Source: Marinobacterium mangrovicola
GTDB lineage: Bacteria; Pseudomonadota; Gammaproteobacteria; Pseudomonadales; Balneatricaceae
Direction of reading: 5' to 3'
Assembly (NCBI RefSeq): GCF_004339595.1
Contig: NZ_SMFU01000007.1
Coordinates: 1-64,000 of the forward strand
Length of the DNA stretch: 64,000 bases
The notes under the pieces are model-generated. The model worked only from the letters and a program-made list of their open reading frames with translations, did not search any database and was not told where the DNA came from. Positions within the stretch are counted from its first letter, which is position 1; the number at the start of each line of letters is the position of its first letter. Positions 52,565-62,096 of the stretch are shown here, piece by piece. Made by a program: the position numbers and the translations under genes.

Positions 52565-53095
52565 TCACCACATCAGGTCGTCGGGGATCTGATAGTCCGC
52601 GTACGGGTCATCCTCATCCGGCTTATCCTGCTCCGGCATCGGTAGAACAGTGCCAGGCAGGCGCTGCTCGATACGCTCGACGATCTCGCGCGGAATCAGG
52701 TTGAAGCCGTCGGCGAGCACCGCTACGCGCAGCTGCCCACGGGCCAGCTGGTTCAGCAGGCTGTCATCTATCCACAGTGACTTGATCTTGGATTCGTAGA
52801 CAAAGTTGTACTTGGTTTCGCCGTTCTTCGGCAGCGCGACACGGTGCTGTTCGATCAGCTGACGCACCTCGGCAAGCGCGGCTTTCTGGCCCTGGGCTTC
52901 CTGGCGCTGGCGGTTTAGCTCGCGATCCTTCTCGGCTTTCGCCTTGCGGGCGGCTTCCAGCTCAGCCTGCTGCTTCACGCTTTCGTCCGGGGTGTTACTT
53001 TTTTTCTGCTGCTTTTTCGCCTGTTTGGCTTTCTTGGCCTGTTGCTTGTTGGCTACTCCGGCTTTGAGTAGCTGGTCCTGGAGTGAGATTGCCAT
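52565..53095 (-). CDS. DUF2058 family protein (YaiL-like)
   Basis: A soluble nucleoprotein-like protein of 176 residues. The N-terminal half (about 15-80) is a Lys/Gln/Ala/Glu-rich helix that should form a coiled coil (KKAKQAKKQQKKSN). The C-terminal half is a compact domain with LPKNGETKYNFVYESKIKSLWID and GFNLIPREIVERIEQRLPG. Family function is unknown. I used the ATG at 53095 with GGAG upstream because the family begins SLQDQLLKAGV. Confidence 0.88.
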   Translation of the reverse strand: MAISLQDQLLKAGVANKQQAKKAKQAKKQQKKSNTPDESVKQQAELEAARKAKAEKDRELNRQRQEAQGQKAALAEVRQLIEQHRVALPKNGETKYNFVYESKIKSLWIDDSLLNQLARGQLRVAVLADGFNLIPREIVERIEQRLPGTVLPMPEQDKPDEDDPYADYQIPDDLMW

Positions 53096-53226
53096 GCCAA
53101 AACTCCGAAAAAATTTGATGGGGCGGGAACTATACCCCAAGGCGGTTTAACGTTGAACGGGCAGTGTGACACACCTCCCGTAGCGGAGGATAATGGCGCT
53201 AAATTTCGCTATTCCAAGGATAGATG

Positions 53227-53841
53227 ATGTCGTTGATGCTTTGGGGCTCCCTGCTGCTGGTCTGTGTGATGGGGGCGATGTCGCCGGGCCCGAGCCTCGC
53301 GGTGGTGCTGCGTGAAACGGTGCGCAACAGCCGTGCCCACGGTGTAGTGGCGGGGCTGTCCCATGCGCTAGGGGTTGGGCTCTGGGCCTTCCTTACCGTG
53401 CACGGTCTGGCGCTGCTGGTGGCCGAACATCAGACGCTTTATCTGACCCTTAGCTGGGCCGGCGCCGCTTACCTGGCCTATATGGGCGTTCAGGCCTGGC
53501 GCCATGCTGGAGAGGGCGGGGCACTGCAGGTTGCTGATGGTTCTGTGCATTCCCTGTTTGGCGCAGCCCGCGCCGGTGCGCTGGTTTCTCTGCTTAATCC
53601 CAAACTCGCGCTGTTCTTCATGGCGCTGTTTTCCCAGTTCGTGAGTGCCGAGCAGAGTGTGCTGGCCCAATGGGTGATGGTCCTGACCGCCACGATAGTG
53701 GATGGTGCCTGGTATACGCTGGTGGCGCTGCTGCTGTCACACCGCCGCTTGCTGAATGCCCTGAGGCGCCGCGCCAAGCTGGTGGAACGAGCCACCGGTG
53801 CGTTGCTGGTGGGGCTGGCGGTAAGGGTGGTGACTCTCTAA
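53227..53841 (+). CDS. LysE/RhtB family amino-acid exporter
   Basis: Inner-membrane exporter of 204 residues with six helices. The family signature MGAMSPGPSLAVVLRETVRNSR lies at the N-terminus and GALVSLLNPKLALFFMALFSQF in the middle. Substrates are amino acids such as threonine, homoserine or leucine; the exact one is unknown. The ATG at 53227 has AAGGA six bases upstream; a second ATG one codon before is also possible. Confidence 0.9.
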   Translation: MSLMLWGSLLLVCVMGAMSPGPSLAVVLRETVRNSRAHGVVAGLSHALGVGLWAFLTVHGLALLVAEHQTLYLTLSWAGAAYLAYMGVQAWRHAGEGGALQVADGSVHSLFGAARAGALVSLLNPKLALFFMALFSQFVSAEQSVLAQWVMVLTATIVDGAWYTLVALLLSHRRLLNALRRRAKLVERATGALLVGLAVRVVTL

Positions 53842-53917
53842 GGCGTATTTTGGTTGTCGCGGCACTGATCGCACGAAGTATTGTCCCAAAAGGAAGACTG
53901 TCTACAAAGGGAGCGCT

Positions 53918-55357
53918 ATGGGTGTAGGTCGAAAGCTAAAACACTGGATCGGCGACGAGCGGGTGGATCTGGCTCGAAGCCGTCTGCATGAATTCGCCGA
54001 ACAGAGTACGGAACGGCACCTGCGTCTTGCTGTAACCGGGCTGAGTCAAAGCGGCAAAACCATTTTTATCACCTCGCTGGTTCATCACCTGTTGCACGCT
54101 CATCGTAGCGGTTCGCTGCCGTTTTTCGAGGTGGCGGCCAGTGGTCGGGTGGTCAGCAGTCGTGATCTGAGTACCGCTTCCGAGCATCCTTTTCCATTGC
54201 GTCAGGCGTTGGCTGGATTGTCCCAGGATCCGCCGCAGTGGCCAGAATCCACCACCGGCCTTTCCGAGGTGCGCCTTGCGATCCGCTATCGCCGTCCGGC
54301 GGGATTAAGGCGGGTGCTGGGGGAAACCGGCACCCTGTATCTCGATATCATCGATTATCCCGGCGAGTGGCTGCTGGATCTGCCGTTGCTGGAGATGAGT
54401 TTTGAGCAATGGTGCGAACAGCAGACGCAGCTCTTCACCCGTGAACCGCGCGCGAAAGTGGCTCAGGGCTGGTTGGCCCAGCTGGGTGAGATCGACTGGA
54501 CGGCGCCGGCGGATCCTGCTGTGCTGCGCCGCCTTGCCGATGGTTTTGCATCGGTGTTGCAGCAGCTGCGCACAGGTCCGGATGGGTTGAGCCTATTGCA
54601 GCCCGGGCGTGCGGTGCTCCCCGGTGAATATGCTGGCAGTGAATTGATCGAGCTGTTCCCGCTGATGATCGATTACTGGCCGTCGGGAGAGGTACCCGCC
54701 GGTAGTTACCTCGATCTGCTCAGGTCGCGCTATGACCAGTATTGCGAGCAGATTATCAAGCCTTTCTACAGCCGTTACTTCTCCCGTTTTGATCGCCAGA
54801 TTGTGCTGGTGGACTGTCTCAAGACTCTGAATCGCGGGGAGGCTTGCTTTGAGGATATGAAAGCGGCGCTGAGTGCGATTCTGGAAAGCTTCAACTACGG
54901 CCGCTCCGGTTTTCTGCGGCGTCTGTTCGCGCCGCGGATAGACAAGGTACTGTTCGCGTCCACCAAGGCCGATCATGTGACCGCCAATCAGCACCATAAT
55001 CTGGATCGCTTCCTGGAGCTGATCGTTGAGGAAGCGCAGCGCAATATCCGTTTCGACGGCATCGAAACCCGCTCGCTGGCGCTGTCGTCTATTCGTTCGA
55101 CCCATGCGGCCCAGGCGCAAATGGATGGTCAGGTGCTCTCCTGTCTGCGTGGCATCAGCAAGGAGAGCGGTGAGGAGGTGGCGCTGTTTCCGGGAGAGGT
55201 GCCCACGGAACTGCCGGGCGCCGACGACTGGAATGAAGAGCGCTTCAGATTTATCGACTTTGCGCCCCGGCGTCTGCCGCTGAATGATCTGGAGGCGAAG
55301 CACCATATAAGGCTGGATCAGGTGCTGGAGTATATGACGGGGGATCTGTTTCGATGA
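53918..55357 (+). CDS. ycjX: YcjX family ATPase/GTPase (DUF463)
   Basis: P-loop protein of 479 residues (E. coli YcjX 465). Walker A is GLSQSGKT at 41-48; YLDIIDYPGEWLLDLPLLEMS is the switch/Walker B region. Conserved C-terminal parts are VLFASTKADHVTANQHHNLDRFL and VALFPGEVPTELP. In E. coli the gene belongs to a stress operon near psp genes, but its role is not established. The ycjF gene overlaps its stop by four bases. Confidence 0.9.
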   Translation: MGVGRKLKHWIGDERVDLARSRLHEFAEQSTERHLRLAVTGLSQSGKTIFITSLVHHLLHAHRSGSLPFFEVAASGRVVSSRDLSTASEHPFPLRQALAGLSQDPPQWPESTTGLSEVRLAIRYRRPAGLRRVLGETGTLYLDIIDYPGEWLLDLPLLEMSFEQWCEQQTQLFTREPRAKVAQGWLAQLGEIDWTAPADPAVLRRLADGFASVLQQLRTGPDGLSLLQPGRAVLPGEYAGSELIELFPLMIDYWPSGEVPAGSYLDLLRSRYDQYCEQIIKPFYSRYFSRFDRQIVLVDCLKTLNRGEACFEDMKAALSAILESFNYGRSGFLRRLFAPRIDKVLFASTKADHVTANQHHNLDRFLELIVEEAQRNIRFDGIETRSLALSSIRSTHAAQAQMDGQVLSCLRGISKESGEEVALFPGEVPTELPGADDWNEERFRFIDFAPRRLPLNDLEAKHHIRLDQVLEYMTGDLFR

Positions 55358-56376
55358 GCGAGTCTAAACGTCGACAGGGTGCGGTCTGGCTGGACCTCGA
55401 CAAGCTGCAGGCCGCTGAACAGGCTCCGAAAGAGTCTGCGCGGGTGCAGGAGGTGCCCCTGGATCAGGTGGTCGATATCGCTGATAACGAAGGCGCCGAG
55501 CTGATTGAGTCGCCAGCGCCACGTCGGCGACGTGGCTGGAAAAAACTGTTTGGCTTTTCCCTGGGCGCGGTTCTGGTGACCGGCGTCGGTGCGGAGCTCT
55601 ACCGTCTGCTGAACTGGGGATTTTCTATTCACCCCGGTGTCGGCATAGGTTTTTCGGCACTGCTGGCGTTGCTGGCCGTCAGCGGTGGCGTGCAGATCTG
55701 GCGCAGTCTCAAGGGGCTGCGTCAGTTGCGTGATACCGAGCGCCTGCATGATCGGGCCCGTGAGTTGCTGGAGCATAGCGGTCAGGGCCGCTCAGCAACT
55801 CTGCTGGCCGGCCTTGAGCGCCGTTACCAGGACCAGGCTGGCCACAGCAGTGTGATCGATGCGATCAGGGAGCTCGATTCGGCCTACAGCGATAGGGAGG
55901 TGGTGCAGTTTCTGTCGCGCCATGCGCTGGAAAGTCAGGACGTTGCCGCACGCCGCTGTGTGCAGCGTTATAGCGTTGAATCCGGGGTAATGGTAGCGCT
56001 GAGTCCCTGGGCTACCTTCGATATGCTGCTGGTGGGCTGGCGCAACCTGAGAATGCTGCGTGAGATCGCCGGGATTTATGGCATCGCGCCGGGGGCCGCT
56101 GCGCAATGGAAGCTGCTTAAAAGCGTGTTGCACGGCCTGGCATTTGCTGGCGCCAGTGAAATGGCGATCGACGCCGGTTCCGCCGCCCTGGGCAGTTCGC
56201 TCACTTCGACTCTATCGGCACGAGCGGGGCAGGGGCTAGGCGCAGGCCTGTTCACGGCCCGCACCGGTTTGCAGGCGCAGAAGCTTTGCCGCCCACTGCC
56301 GCTGGAGCGTGATGAAGGGCGGGTGTTCGATGCAGTCGCCAAGGGGATAGTGCAGCGCCTGGGTGGATCGAAGTAG
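55354..56376 (+). CDS. ycjF: YcjF family membrane protein (TIGR01620, DUF697)
   Basis: Inner-membrane protein of 340 residues. A charged N-terminal part of about 60 residues precedes two helices (about 65-85 and 90-108). A soluble stretch and the DUF697 domain follow (about 200-330, with SPWATFDMLLVGWRNLRMLREIAGIYG). It is the fixed partner of YcjX, and the two almost certainly work together. The function is unknown. Confidence 0.9.
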   Translation: MSESKRRQGAVWLDLDKLQAAEQAPKESARVQEVPLDQVVDIADNEGAELIESPAPRRRRGWKKLFGFSLGAVLVTGVGAELYRLLNWGFSIHPGVGIGFSALLALLAVSGGVQIWRSLKGLRQLRDTERLHDRARELLEHSGQGRSATLLAGLERRYQDQAGHSSVIDAIRELDSAYSDREVVQFLSRHALESQDVAARRCVQRYSVESGVMVALSPWATFDMLLVGWRNLRMLREIAGIYGIAPGAAAQWKLLKSVLHGLAFAGASEMAIDAGSAALGSSLTSTLSARAGQGLGAGLFTARTGLQAQKLCRPLPLERDEGRVFDAVAKGIVQRLGGSK

Positions 56377-56400
56377 TCGAGCCCCTTTATCTGGTAATCA

Positions 56401-56425
56401 AAACCCGGTTTGATAAATCGGGTTT
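56401..56425 (+). terminator. Possible terminator after ycjF
   Basis: An 11-bp stem with one G-T pair joins 56401-56411 to 56415-56425 around a three-base loop. Only a short T-rich stretch follows. Confidence 0.5.
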
Positions 56426-56513
56426 GCATTCGCAGAACACGCTGCTTATACTGCGCGCCTGTTTCGATTTGAGGCGTTAAACCTCTATCGGAACAAGGCG
56501 TAAGCCACGTTAT

Positions 56514-56627
56514 GGTGGCTCTGCCGGTCCTCTCGCAACGAGAAGCCGTGAACCTGGTCAGGCCCGGAAGGGAGCAGCCACAGCGGTGGATTCGTGTGCC
56601 GGGATGTTGGCTGGTGGGGCCACCCCC
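56514..56627 (+). ncRNA. ffs: 4.5S RNA of the signal recognition particle
   Basis: RNA part of the bacterial SRP, which binds Ffh and delivers membrane proteins to the translocon. The domain IV core, GGTCAGGCCCGGAAGGGAGC (56556-56575), matches the GGTCAGGTCCGGAAGGAAGC of E. coli. The GTGTGCCGGGATGT segment that closes the stem follows. The ends pair, GGTGGC at the 5' side with GCCACC at the 3' side. The length of 114 bases equals the E. coli RNA. Ends are estimated from the pairing. Confidence 0.93.
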
Positions 56628-56926
56628 AGTTTCCTCTGCTGGGTTATTTTCTCGTGTTCCCTGCTCTGTATCGCCTTGGTGTAACGCAAGCTAGGCCCGA
56701 TACCCCCCCGAGCAACAACCTATCCACTTCTCTCAACACTCCGTTTGATACCGTCACCTGCATTGATTCTTTGTCTTCAGTAGCGCGTCTGCACAGCCTG
56801 TTTCATCCCCGCTGAGTCTACTCGATACATCAACTCAATTGAGGTTTGGCAGATTTTCCAAAAATTTAGATTATCCTGAAATGTGCGGGACGCTGTTGTG
56901 AACATTGGATAGCACAGGGGATGCGG
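56628..56926. other. Intergenic region between 4.5S RNA and the symporter gene
   Basis: No coding frame with family resemblance. An AT-rich part near 56840-56880 is a likely promoter region for the symporter gene. I found no strong terminator for the RNA gene. Confidence 0.35.
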
Positions 56927-58282
56927 ATGACTGAATCAGACAGGGTAAAACGCAGTGGAAAGCTTTCGCTAACTTCCAAAATTCTGATCGGGATGATCGC
57001 CGGCGTTATTTTAGGCGTGATTTTCAATATCATCGACAATAACTTCGTTAATACGCACATTGTTGGCGGTCTCTTCGCGATGATCGGCAAGATGTTTGTG
57101 AATGCGCTCAAGATGCTGGTGGTACCACTGGTATTTTTCTCACTGGTCACCGGCGTAACCGGGATAGGTGATATCCGGCTGCTGGGCCGTGTAGGTGGCA
57201 AGAGCTTCGCGCTCTATCTGATGACCACAGCTCTTGCGATTGCCATTGCCATTACGGTCGCTGTGGTGGTCGGGCCCGGCAATAACTTCGATATGGTCGG
57301 CGTTGATACCGGCGGCGTCGAGGGCAAGGCGGCGCCGAGCGTTTGGAATGTGTTTGCTGCTATCGTGCCGACCAATCCGGTGGCGGCTTTCGCGAATGGC
57401 GAGATGCTGCAGATCATTTTCTACACCATTGTGCTTGGCGTCGCAGTGATGATGTTGGGTCACCGCTCGAAAGCCTTTGTGGAGGGCTGCGAGTATATGA
57501 ATGAGGTGATGATGAAAATTGTCACCATCGTTATGAGTGTTGCGCCAATTGGGGTGTTTGCCCTGATAGCCAAGACCTTCGCCGAACAGGGCGTTGAGCT
57601 GTTTGCACCGGTTTTGGCTTATGTGTTCACGTTGGTGGGAGCGCTGTTCCTGCATCTGTTCGTGACGCTGATGATAATCCTTAAGCTGTTTTCAGGCCTT
57701 AATCCCTTCACTTTCATGGCTAAGATGCGGCCGGCGCAAATTTTTGCCTTTTCGACCGCTTCGTCTAATGCCACCATCCCCGTCACCCTGCGATCGGTAA
57801 CGGAGCGTGTGGGGGTCGATAACTCAGTGGCCTCGTTTTGTGTTCCTTTTGGCGCAACCATTAACATGGACGGTACGGCAATCATGCAGGGGGTTGCGAC
57901 TGTATTCCTGGCGAATGTTTATGGTATTGAGCTGGGACTTACCGGTTACCTCACTGTCATTGCCATGGCGGTTCTGGCTTCCATTGGTACGGCCGGTGTA
58001 CCAGGGGTCGGGTTGGTCATGTTGACCATGGTGCTCGGACAGGTGGGGCTGCCGATCGAAGGGGTCGCGCTGATTCTGGGTGTTGACCGTCTTATGGACA
58101 TGATCCGTACGGCGGTGAATATCACTGGCGATGCTGTGGTGACCAGTATTGTGGCCAAGGGCGAGGGGAAGATCGACATGGCTGTGTTCAACGACCCGGA
58201 TGCCGGCCTTATTACTCCTGCGGATATGCATATTGATGCGGAGGCGGAAGCGGAGCTCGTCACAGCAGCGCACAAACACTGA
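56927..58282 (+). CDS. Dicarboxylate/amino acid:cation symporter (DAACS family)
   Basis: Sodium- or proton-coupled importer for C4-dicarboxylates or glutamate/aspartate, 451 residues with eight helices and two re-entrant loops. Key motifs are FALYLMTTALAIAIAITV, AFSTASSNATIPVTLRS (re-entrant loop with Ser repeats), FGATINMDGTAIMQGVATVFLAN and GTAGVPGVGLVMLTM. The ATG at 56927 has AGGGG six bases upstream. Whether it prefers glutamate or dicarboxylate cannot be said. Confidence 0.93.
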   Translation: MTESDRVKRSGKLSLTSKILIGMIAGVILGVIFNIIDNNFVNTHIVGGLFAMIGKMFVNALKMLVVPLVFFSLVTGVTGIGDIRLLGRVGGKSFALYLMTTALAIAIAITVAVVVGPGNNFDMVGVDTGGVEGKAAPSVWNVFAAIVPTNPVAAFANGEMLQIIFYTIVLGVAVMMLGHRSKAFVEGCEYMNEVMMKIVTIVMSVAPIGVFALIAKTFAEQGVELFAPVLAYVFTLVGALFLHLFVTLMIILKLFSGLNPFTFMAKMRPAQIFAFSTASSNATIPVTLRSVTERVGVDNSVASFCVPFGATINMDGTAIMQGVATVFLANVYGIELGLTGYLTVIAMAVLASIGTAGVPGVGLVMLTMVLGQVGLPIEGVALILGVDRLMDMIRTAVNITGDAVVTSIVAKGEGKIDMAVFNDPDAGLITPADMHIDAEAEAELVTAAHKH

Positions 58283-58634
58283 CAGTAAGAGGGCCTTGTC
58301 ACGGCTTTTCAGCGGCGATATGAGGGGCTCTCTTAATCTTCCATGCAAAATCAACTCAGTAGAGGGCGGCAGGAGTCTCCAGGTCGCCCTCGACTTTTCC
58401 TTGTCCGGGCGGAAGGCTTCTGTTTAGGCCTCTGCATAGCGGTAGACGCGTGAACCGGGACTTCCATCGCAGCTGTTCCTGTCTATGGTTATCTGCTTTA
58501 GCACGGTTGTTCTCTGAATCATCGATAACGCTTTGTTGTCCTATATGGAAACGGAGAGTTTCCCATGAGAGGGCGCAGTGATGTGCAGTCTCGGAGTTAC
58601 ACTGCAAGCAGGCCAATGAAAAGGAGAAGGATTC
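58283..58634. other. Gene-free gap between the symporter and aldo/keto reductase genes
   Basis: No coding frame with family resemblance is seen. A short inverted repeat, GGAAAC (58547-58552) with GTTTCC (58558-58563), lies 72-88 bases upstream of the reductase ATG and might be an operator. AAAAGGAGAAGG directly before that ATG is the ribosome site. Confidence 0.35.
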
Positions 58635-59495
58635 ATGGTGACTGGCGAAACGTACACTCTGTCCAATGGTGTAGTTATTCCAAAGCTCGGTCTGGGGACC
58701 TGGCTGATTACCGGCGACAGTGCTGAACAGGCGGTCCGGGATGCGCTGAAGCTTGGCTACCGGCATATCGATACTGCCCAGGATTACGGTAACGAGGCCG
58801 AGGTGGCTACGGCGATCAAGACCAGCGGTATCGATCGTAACGAGATTTTTCTCACCAGCAAGCTGGCGGCGCAGTACAAATCCTATGAGGGAGCGGTGCA
58901 GGCGATTGACGAATCGCTGCAGCGCATGGGGCTGGATTACATCGATATGATGATTATTCACAGTCCTCAGCCCTGGGGGAATTTCGGTGAGACTGATCGC
59001 TTTTTTGCGGGTAACCGCGAAGCCTGGCGGGCGCTGGAAGATGCGCAGAAAGCCGGTAAGCTGCGCGCTATTGGCCTGTCCAACTTCACCGCTCCCGATA
59101 TCGACAATATCCTGCAGTCCTGCACGGTGGCGCCAGTGGTGAACCAGATACTGGCGCACATCAGCAATACCCCGGCGGAGCTGATCAAATACTCCGAGGA
59201 GAAAAGGATGCTGGTTGAAGCCTACTCTCCAGTGGGGCATGGCGAGCTTTTTAAAAACGGCGAAATTACGCAGATGGCAGAGAAATACGGCGTTTCCGTA
59301 CCGCAGCTCTGTATCCGTTACGATCTTCAGTTGGGCCTGCTGCCGCTGCCGAAGACCGCAAACCCGGATCATATGAAAAACAACGCTGATCTGAATTTTG
59401 TGATCTCGGATGCCGATATGGCAGTGTTGAAAGACATGAAGAAGATCGAGGATTACGGCGACGCCAGTCACTTCCCGGTCTATCGCGAGGGCTGA
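58635..59495 (+). CDS. Aldo/keto reductase
   Basis: NADPH-dependent carbonyl reductase with a TIM-barrel fold, 286 residues. The catalytic tetrad can be read: D46 and Y51 in HIDTAQDYGNE, Lys in FLTSKLAA, and His in MMIIHSPQPWG. The strand IGLSNF and the nicotinamide/phosphate region LLPLPKTANPDHMKNN are typical of the YvgN/2,5-diketogluconate-like group. The substrate is not known. A terminator follows. Confidence 0.92.
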   Translation: MVTGETYTLSNGVVIPKLGLGTWLITGDSAEQAVRDALKLGYRHIDTAQDYGNEAEVATAIKTSGIDRNEIFLTSKLAAQYKSYEGAVQAIDESLQRMGLDYIDMMIIHSPQPWGNFGETDRFFAGNREAWRALEDAQKAGKLRAIGLSNFTAPDIDNILQSCTVAPVVNQILAHISNTPAELIKYSEEKRMLVEAYSPVGHGELFKNGEITQMAEKYGVSVPQLCIRYDLQLGLLPLPKTANPDHMKNNADLNFVISDADMAVLKDMKKIEDYGDASHFPVYREG

Positions 59496-59522
59496 ACCGC
59501 ACGCTGATCCGCATTAAACACA

Positions 59523-59556
59523 CCCGCTCTTTTCTTTAAGAAAGGAGTGGGTTTTT
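59523..59556 (+). terminator. Rho-independent terminator after the aldo/keto reductase gene
   Basis: CCCGCTCTTTTCTT (59523-59536) pairs with AAGAAAGGAGTGGG (59538-59551) through 14 pairs including two G-T, and five T follow. The stem includes a single-base loop as drawn; the loop is probably larger in practice. Confidence 0.8.
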
Positions 59557-59666
59557 CATGTCTGCTCTCCAGACGGATCTCGGGGGCGTCGGCTAACGAC
59601 TCTGCACTCCTGTCATGCTAATATCGGCCCCCTGCAAAGTTACGGACGCAAGCTGCACGAGGCACA

Positions 59667-61748
59667 ATGAGCTATCAGGTACTGGCACGAAAATGGCGAC
59701 CCCGCCGCTTTCAGGAGATGGTGGGGCAAGAGCATGTTCTAAAAGCGCTGGTTAACGCGCTGGATGACGATCGCCTGCATCATGCCTATCTGTTTACCGG
59801 CACGCGCGGGGTAGGTAAGACCTCCATTGCGCGACTGTTCGCCAAGTCGTTGAACTGTGAGCAGGGAGTCTCTTCCGAGCCCTGTGGCCAGTGTACCGCC
59901 TGCCGCGAAATCGCCGAGGGCCGTTTTGTCGATTTGATCGAGGTCGATGCGGCGTCGCGCACCAAGGTGGAAGATACGCGGGAGCTGCTGGAAAACGTCC
60001 AGTACGCACCAACCCACGGGCGTTTCAAGGTGTACCTGATAGATGAGGTACACATGCTCTCCAGCCACTCCTTCAACGCTCTGTTGAAGACGCTGGAGGA
60101 GCCGCCTCCCCACGTTAAGTTCCTGCTGGCGACCACCGATCCACAGAAGCTGCCGGTCACTATCCTGTCGCGCTGTCTGCAGTTCAACCTGAAAAACCTG
60201 ATTCCTGAGCGCATCGTCAGCCATCTGCGTCATGTGCTTGAGGCGGAAACCATCAGCTTTGAAGACCCGGCGCTCTGGCTGCTGGCGCGCTCTGCTGATG
60301 GCTCCATGCGTGATGCACTCAGCCTGACCGACCAGGCGATCGCTTTCGGTGCTGGCAGTATTACGGAGCCGGATGTACGCGCCATGCTGGGCACCATCGA
60401 TCAGCGTTTGGTGTATCGCATCCTGGAAGCGGTGGCGAGCCACAATGGCGCCGAGGTCTTGGCTGCCAGCGCTGAGCTGGCTGACTTCTCGCCCGACTAC
60501 TCCAGTGTGCTAGGTGAGCTGATCAGTCTGCTGCACCGCATTGCGCTGGCGCAGGCGGTACCGACAGCGGTGGATAACAGTCTGGGCGACCTGGAACAGG
60601 TCAAGGCGCTGGCGGCGCGAATGCGCGCCGAGGATGTACAGCTCTATTACCAGATCGCCGTGATGGGTCGTAAGGACCTGCCGTTTGTTCCCCATGCCCG
60701 CGAAGGGCTGGAGATGGTGCTGCTGAGAATGCTGGCTTTCCGCCCGGCTGGCGCCGCGGTTGGTGCTACCGAGCCGCCGGCGAGCCTGGATGCTACAGCT
60801 TCTGGAGCATCTGCCGCGCCGGCTGTGCCAAAAGCCCCTGAGGCTCAGGTGCAGCAGCCTGCGCCGGCACAACCAGTGCCTGTACAGCCGTCCGAACCGG
60901 TTAAAGCAGAACCTGTCGCTGCTGAACCTCCGGTGGCTCCCGAGCCTGCTCCGACACCTGGTTCAGAGCGGGCTCCAGAGCCTGCTCCGGAGTCAGAAAA
61001 GCAGGCGCCCGTGCAGCCCCAGGCAGAGTTTCAACCGGAGCGACCGGAACCGAATATCCCGGCACCTGCAGCTGCTGAGCCGCAGCACAGTCCTGCCGGT
61101 AATGATATGTCGCCTCCGCCGATGGAGGAACCACCGCCCTGGGATGAGTACGACGCAGCGCCCGTAGATTACGAGGAGCCGTCGGCAAAAAAGCCTGAGC
61201 CGGCCCCCGCGCCGGTGCCTGCGGCGCAACCCCAGCCTGAACCGGAAGCTGTCAAACCGGAAAACAGGCCGTCGGTCGCTCCGCAGAAAACCGGACCTTC
61301 ATCCTCCATCGCTGTCCTGCTGGCCGGCCTGGAAGCGCCGCCCGCCAGTGTTGAGCAACTGACGCCCGAGCACTGGGTTGTGTTGTCCGCCGACATTGGC
61401 CTGACCGGTATGACCGAAAGCCTGGCGCGCAGTCTCTCCCTGGAGCAGGTGAACGGCGCAGATCTGTGCTTTCATTACAATGCGGAACAGGAAGCCCTGC
61501 TGAACCAGACCCAGCGTGAACGTATTGCCGGCGCGCTGAAAACTCGCTACGGCGAAGCGCTGACCGTGGAGTACAAACTGGCGGCGCAGACCCGGGAGAC
61601 GCCGGCGCAGTTTGCCGATCGCCGCAGGGCTGAGCGCAAGGCTGAAGCGATAGAAGCGATGAAGGCCGACCCGGTCGTTCAGCAGATCCTCGAGCAGTTC
61701 GGGGCACATATCGATGAAGAATCTGTCACACCAGTAGACCCGTCTTAA
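59667..61748 (+). CDS. dnaX: DNA polymerase III tau/gamma subunit DnaX
   Basis: Clamp-loader ATPase and organiser of the replicase. The full tau form has 693 residues (E. coli 643). Walker A is GTRGVGKTS at 45-53. The zinc cysteines are C64, C73, C76 and C79, the same numbers as in E. coli. The DE box lies in [11 protein letters not shown] long Pro/Ala/Glu linker covers about 370-550, and domain V at the C-terminus binds the polymerase. A frameshift signal at 61187-61193 should yield a shorter gamma-like form of about 510 residues. It leads the dnaX-ybaB-recR cluster. Confidence 0.96.
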   Translation: MSYQVLARKWRPRRFQEMVGQEHVLKALVNALDDDRLHHAYLFTGTRGVGKTSIARLFAKSLNCEQGVSSEPCGQCTACREIAEGRFVDLIEVDAASRTKVEDTRELLENVQYAPTHGRFKVYLIDEVHMLSSHSFNALLKTLEEPPPHVKFLLATTDPQKLPVTILSRCLQFNLKNLIPERIVSHLRHVLEAETISFEDPALWLLARSADGSMRDALSLTDQAIAFGAGSITEPDVRAMLGTIDQRLVYRILEAVASHNGAEVLAASAELADFSPDYSSVLGELISLLHRIALAQAVPTAVDNSLGDLEQVKALAARMRAEDVQLYYQIAVMGRKDLPFVPHAREGLEMVLLRMLAFRPAGAAVGATEPPASLDATASGASAAPAVPKAPEAQVQQPAPAQPVPVQPSEPVKAEPVAAEPPVAPEPAPTPGSERAPEPAPESEKQAPVQPQAEFQPERPEPNIPAPAAAEPQHSPAGNDMSPPPMEEPPPWDEYDAAPVDYEEPSAKKPEPAPAPVPAAQPQPEPEAVKPENRPSVAPQKTGPSSSIAVLLAGLEAPPASVEQLTPEHWVVLSADIGLTGMTESLARSLSLEQVNGADLCFHYNAEQEALLNQTQRERIAGALKTRYGEALTVEYKLAAQTRETPAQFADRRRAERKAEAIEAMKADPVVQQILEQFGAHIDEESVTPVDPS
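61173..61215 (+). promoter_or_regulatory. Programmed -1 frameshift signal in dnaX
   Basis: All parts known from the E. coli dnaX signal are present. The internal Shine-Dalgarno-like GAGGAG is at 61173-61178. The slippery heptamer A AAA AAG is at 61187-61193, in the correct frame (GCA AAA AAG). After a -1 shift the ribosome reads GCC then TGA at 61196-61198. A GC-rich hairpin, CCGGC (61200-61204) with GCCGG (61211-61215), lies six bases beyond the heptamer. The expected product ends after residue 510. Confidence 0.85.
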
Positions 61749-61767
61749 GAAAATAGAGGTAATCGAG

Positions 61768-62094
61768 ATGATGAAAGGTGGCATGGGTAACCTGATGAAG
61801 CAGGCCCAGAAGATGCAGGAAGACATGCAGAAGGCGCAGGAAGAGATCGCTAATGCAGAATGCACCGGTGAATCCGGTGCGGGTCTGGTCAGCATTGTTA
61901 TGAACGGCCGTCACGATGTGAAGAAAGTCAGCATCGACGACAGCCTGCTCGAAGAAGACAAGGAGATGCTGGAAGACCTGATCGCAGCGGCCGTGAACGA
62001 TGCGGTGCGTAAGATTGAGCAGAGCACTCAAGAGCGGATGTCTCAGGTCACCTCCGGCATGGGTATGCCGCCGGGCTTTAAGATGCCGTTCTGA
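61768..62094 (+). CDS. ybaB: YbaB/EbfC nucleoid-associated protein
   Basis: Small DNA-binding protein of 108 residues that acts as a dimer. The N-terminal Met/Gly/Lys-rich helix ([20 protein letters not shown]) and the core [26 protein letters not shown] are typical. The position between dnaX and recR is the conserved gammaproteobacterial order. AGAGGT lies seven bases before the ATG. Confidence 0.95.
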   Translation: MMKGGMGNLMKQAQKMQEDMQKAQEEIANAECTGESGAGLVSIVMNGRHDVKKVSIDDSLLEEDKEMLEDLIAAAVNDAVRKIEQSTQERMSQVTSGMGMPPGFKMPF

Positions 62095-62096
62095 TT

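Noticed and set aside
58356-59471. Long open frame antisense to the aldo/keto reductase gene
   Set aside because: The forward protein carries the full catalytic tetrad; the reverse frame has no recognisable domain.
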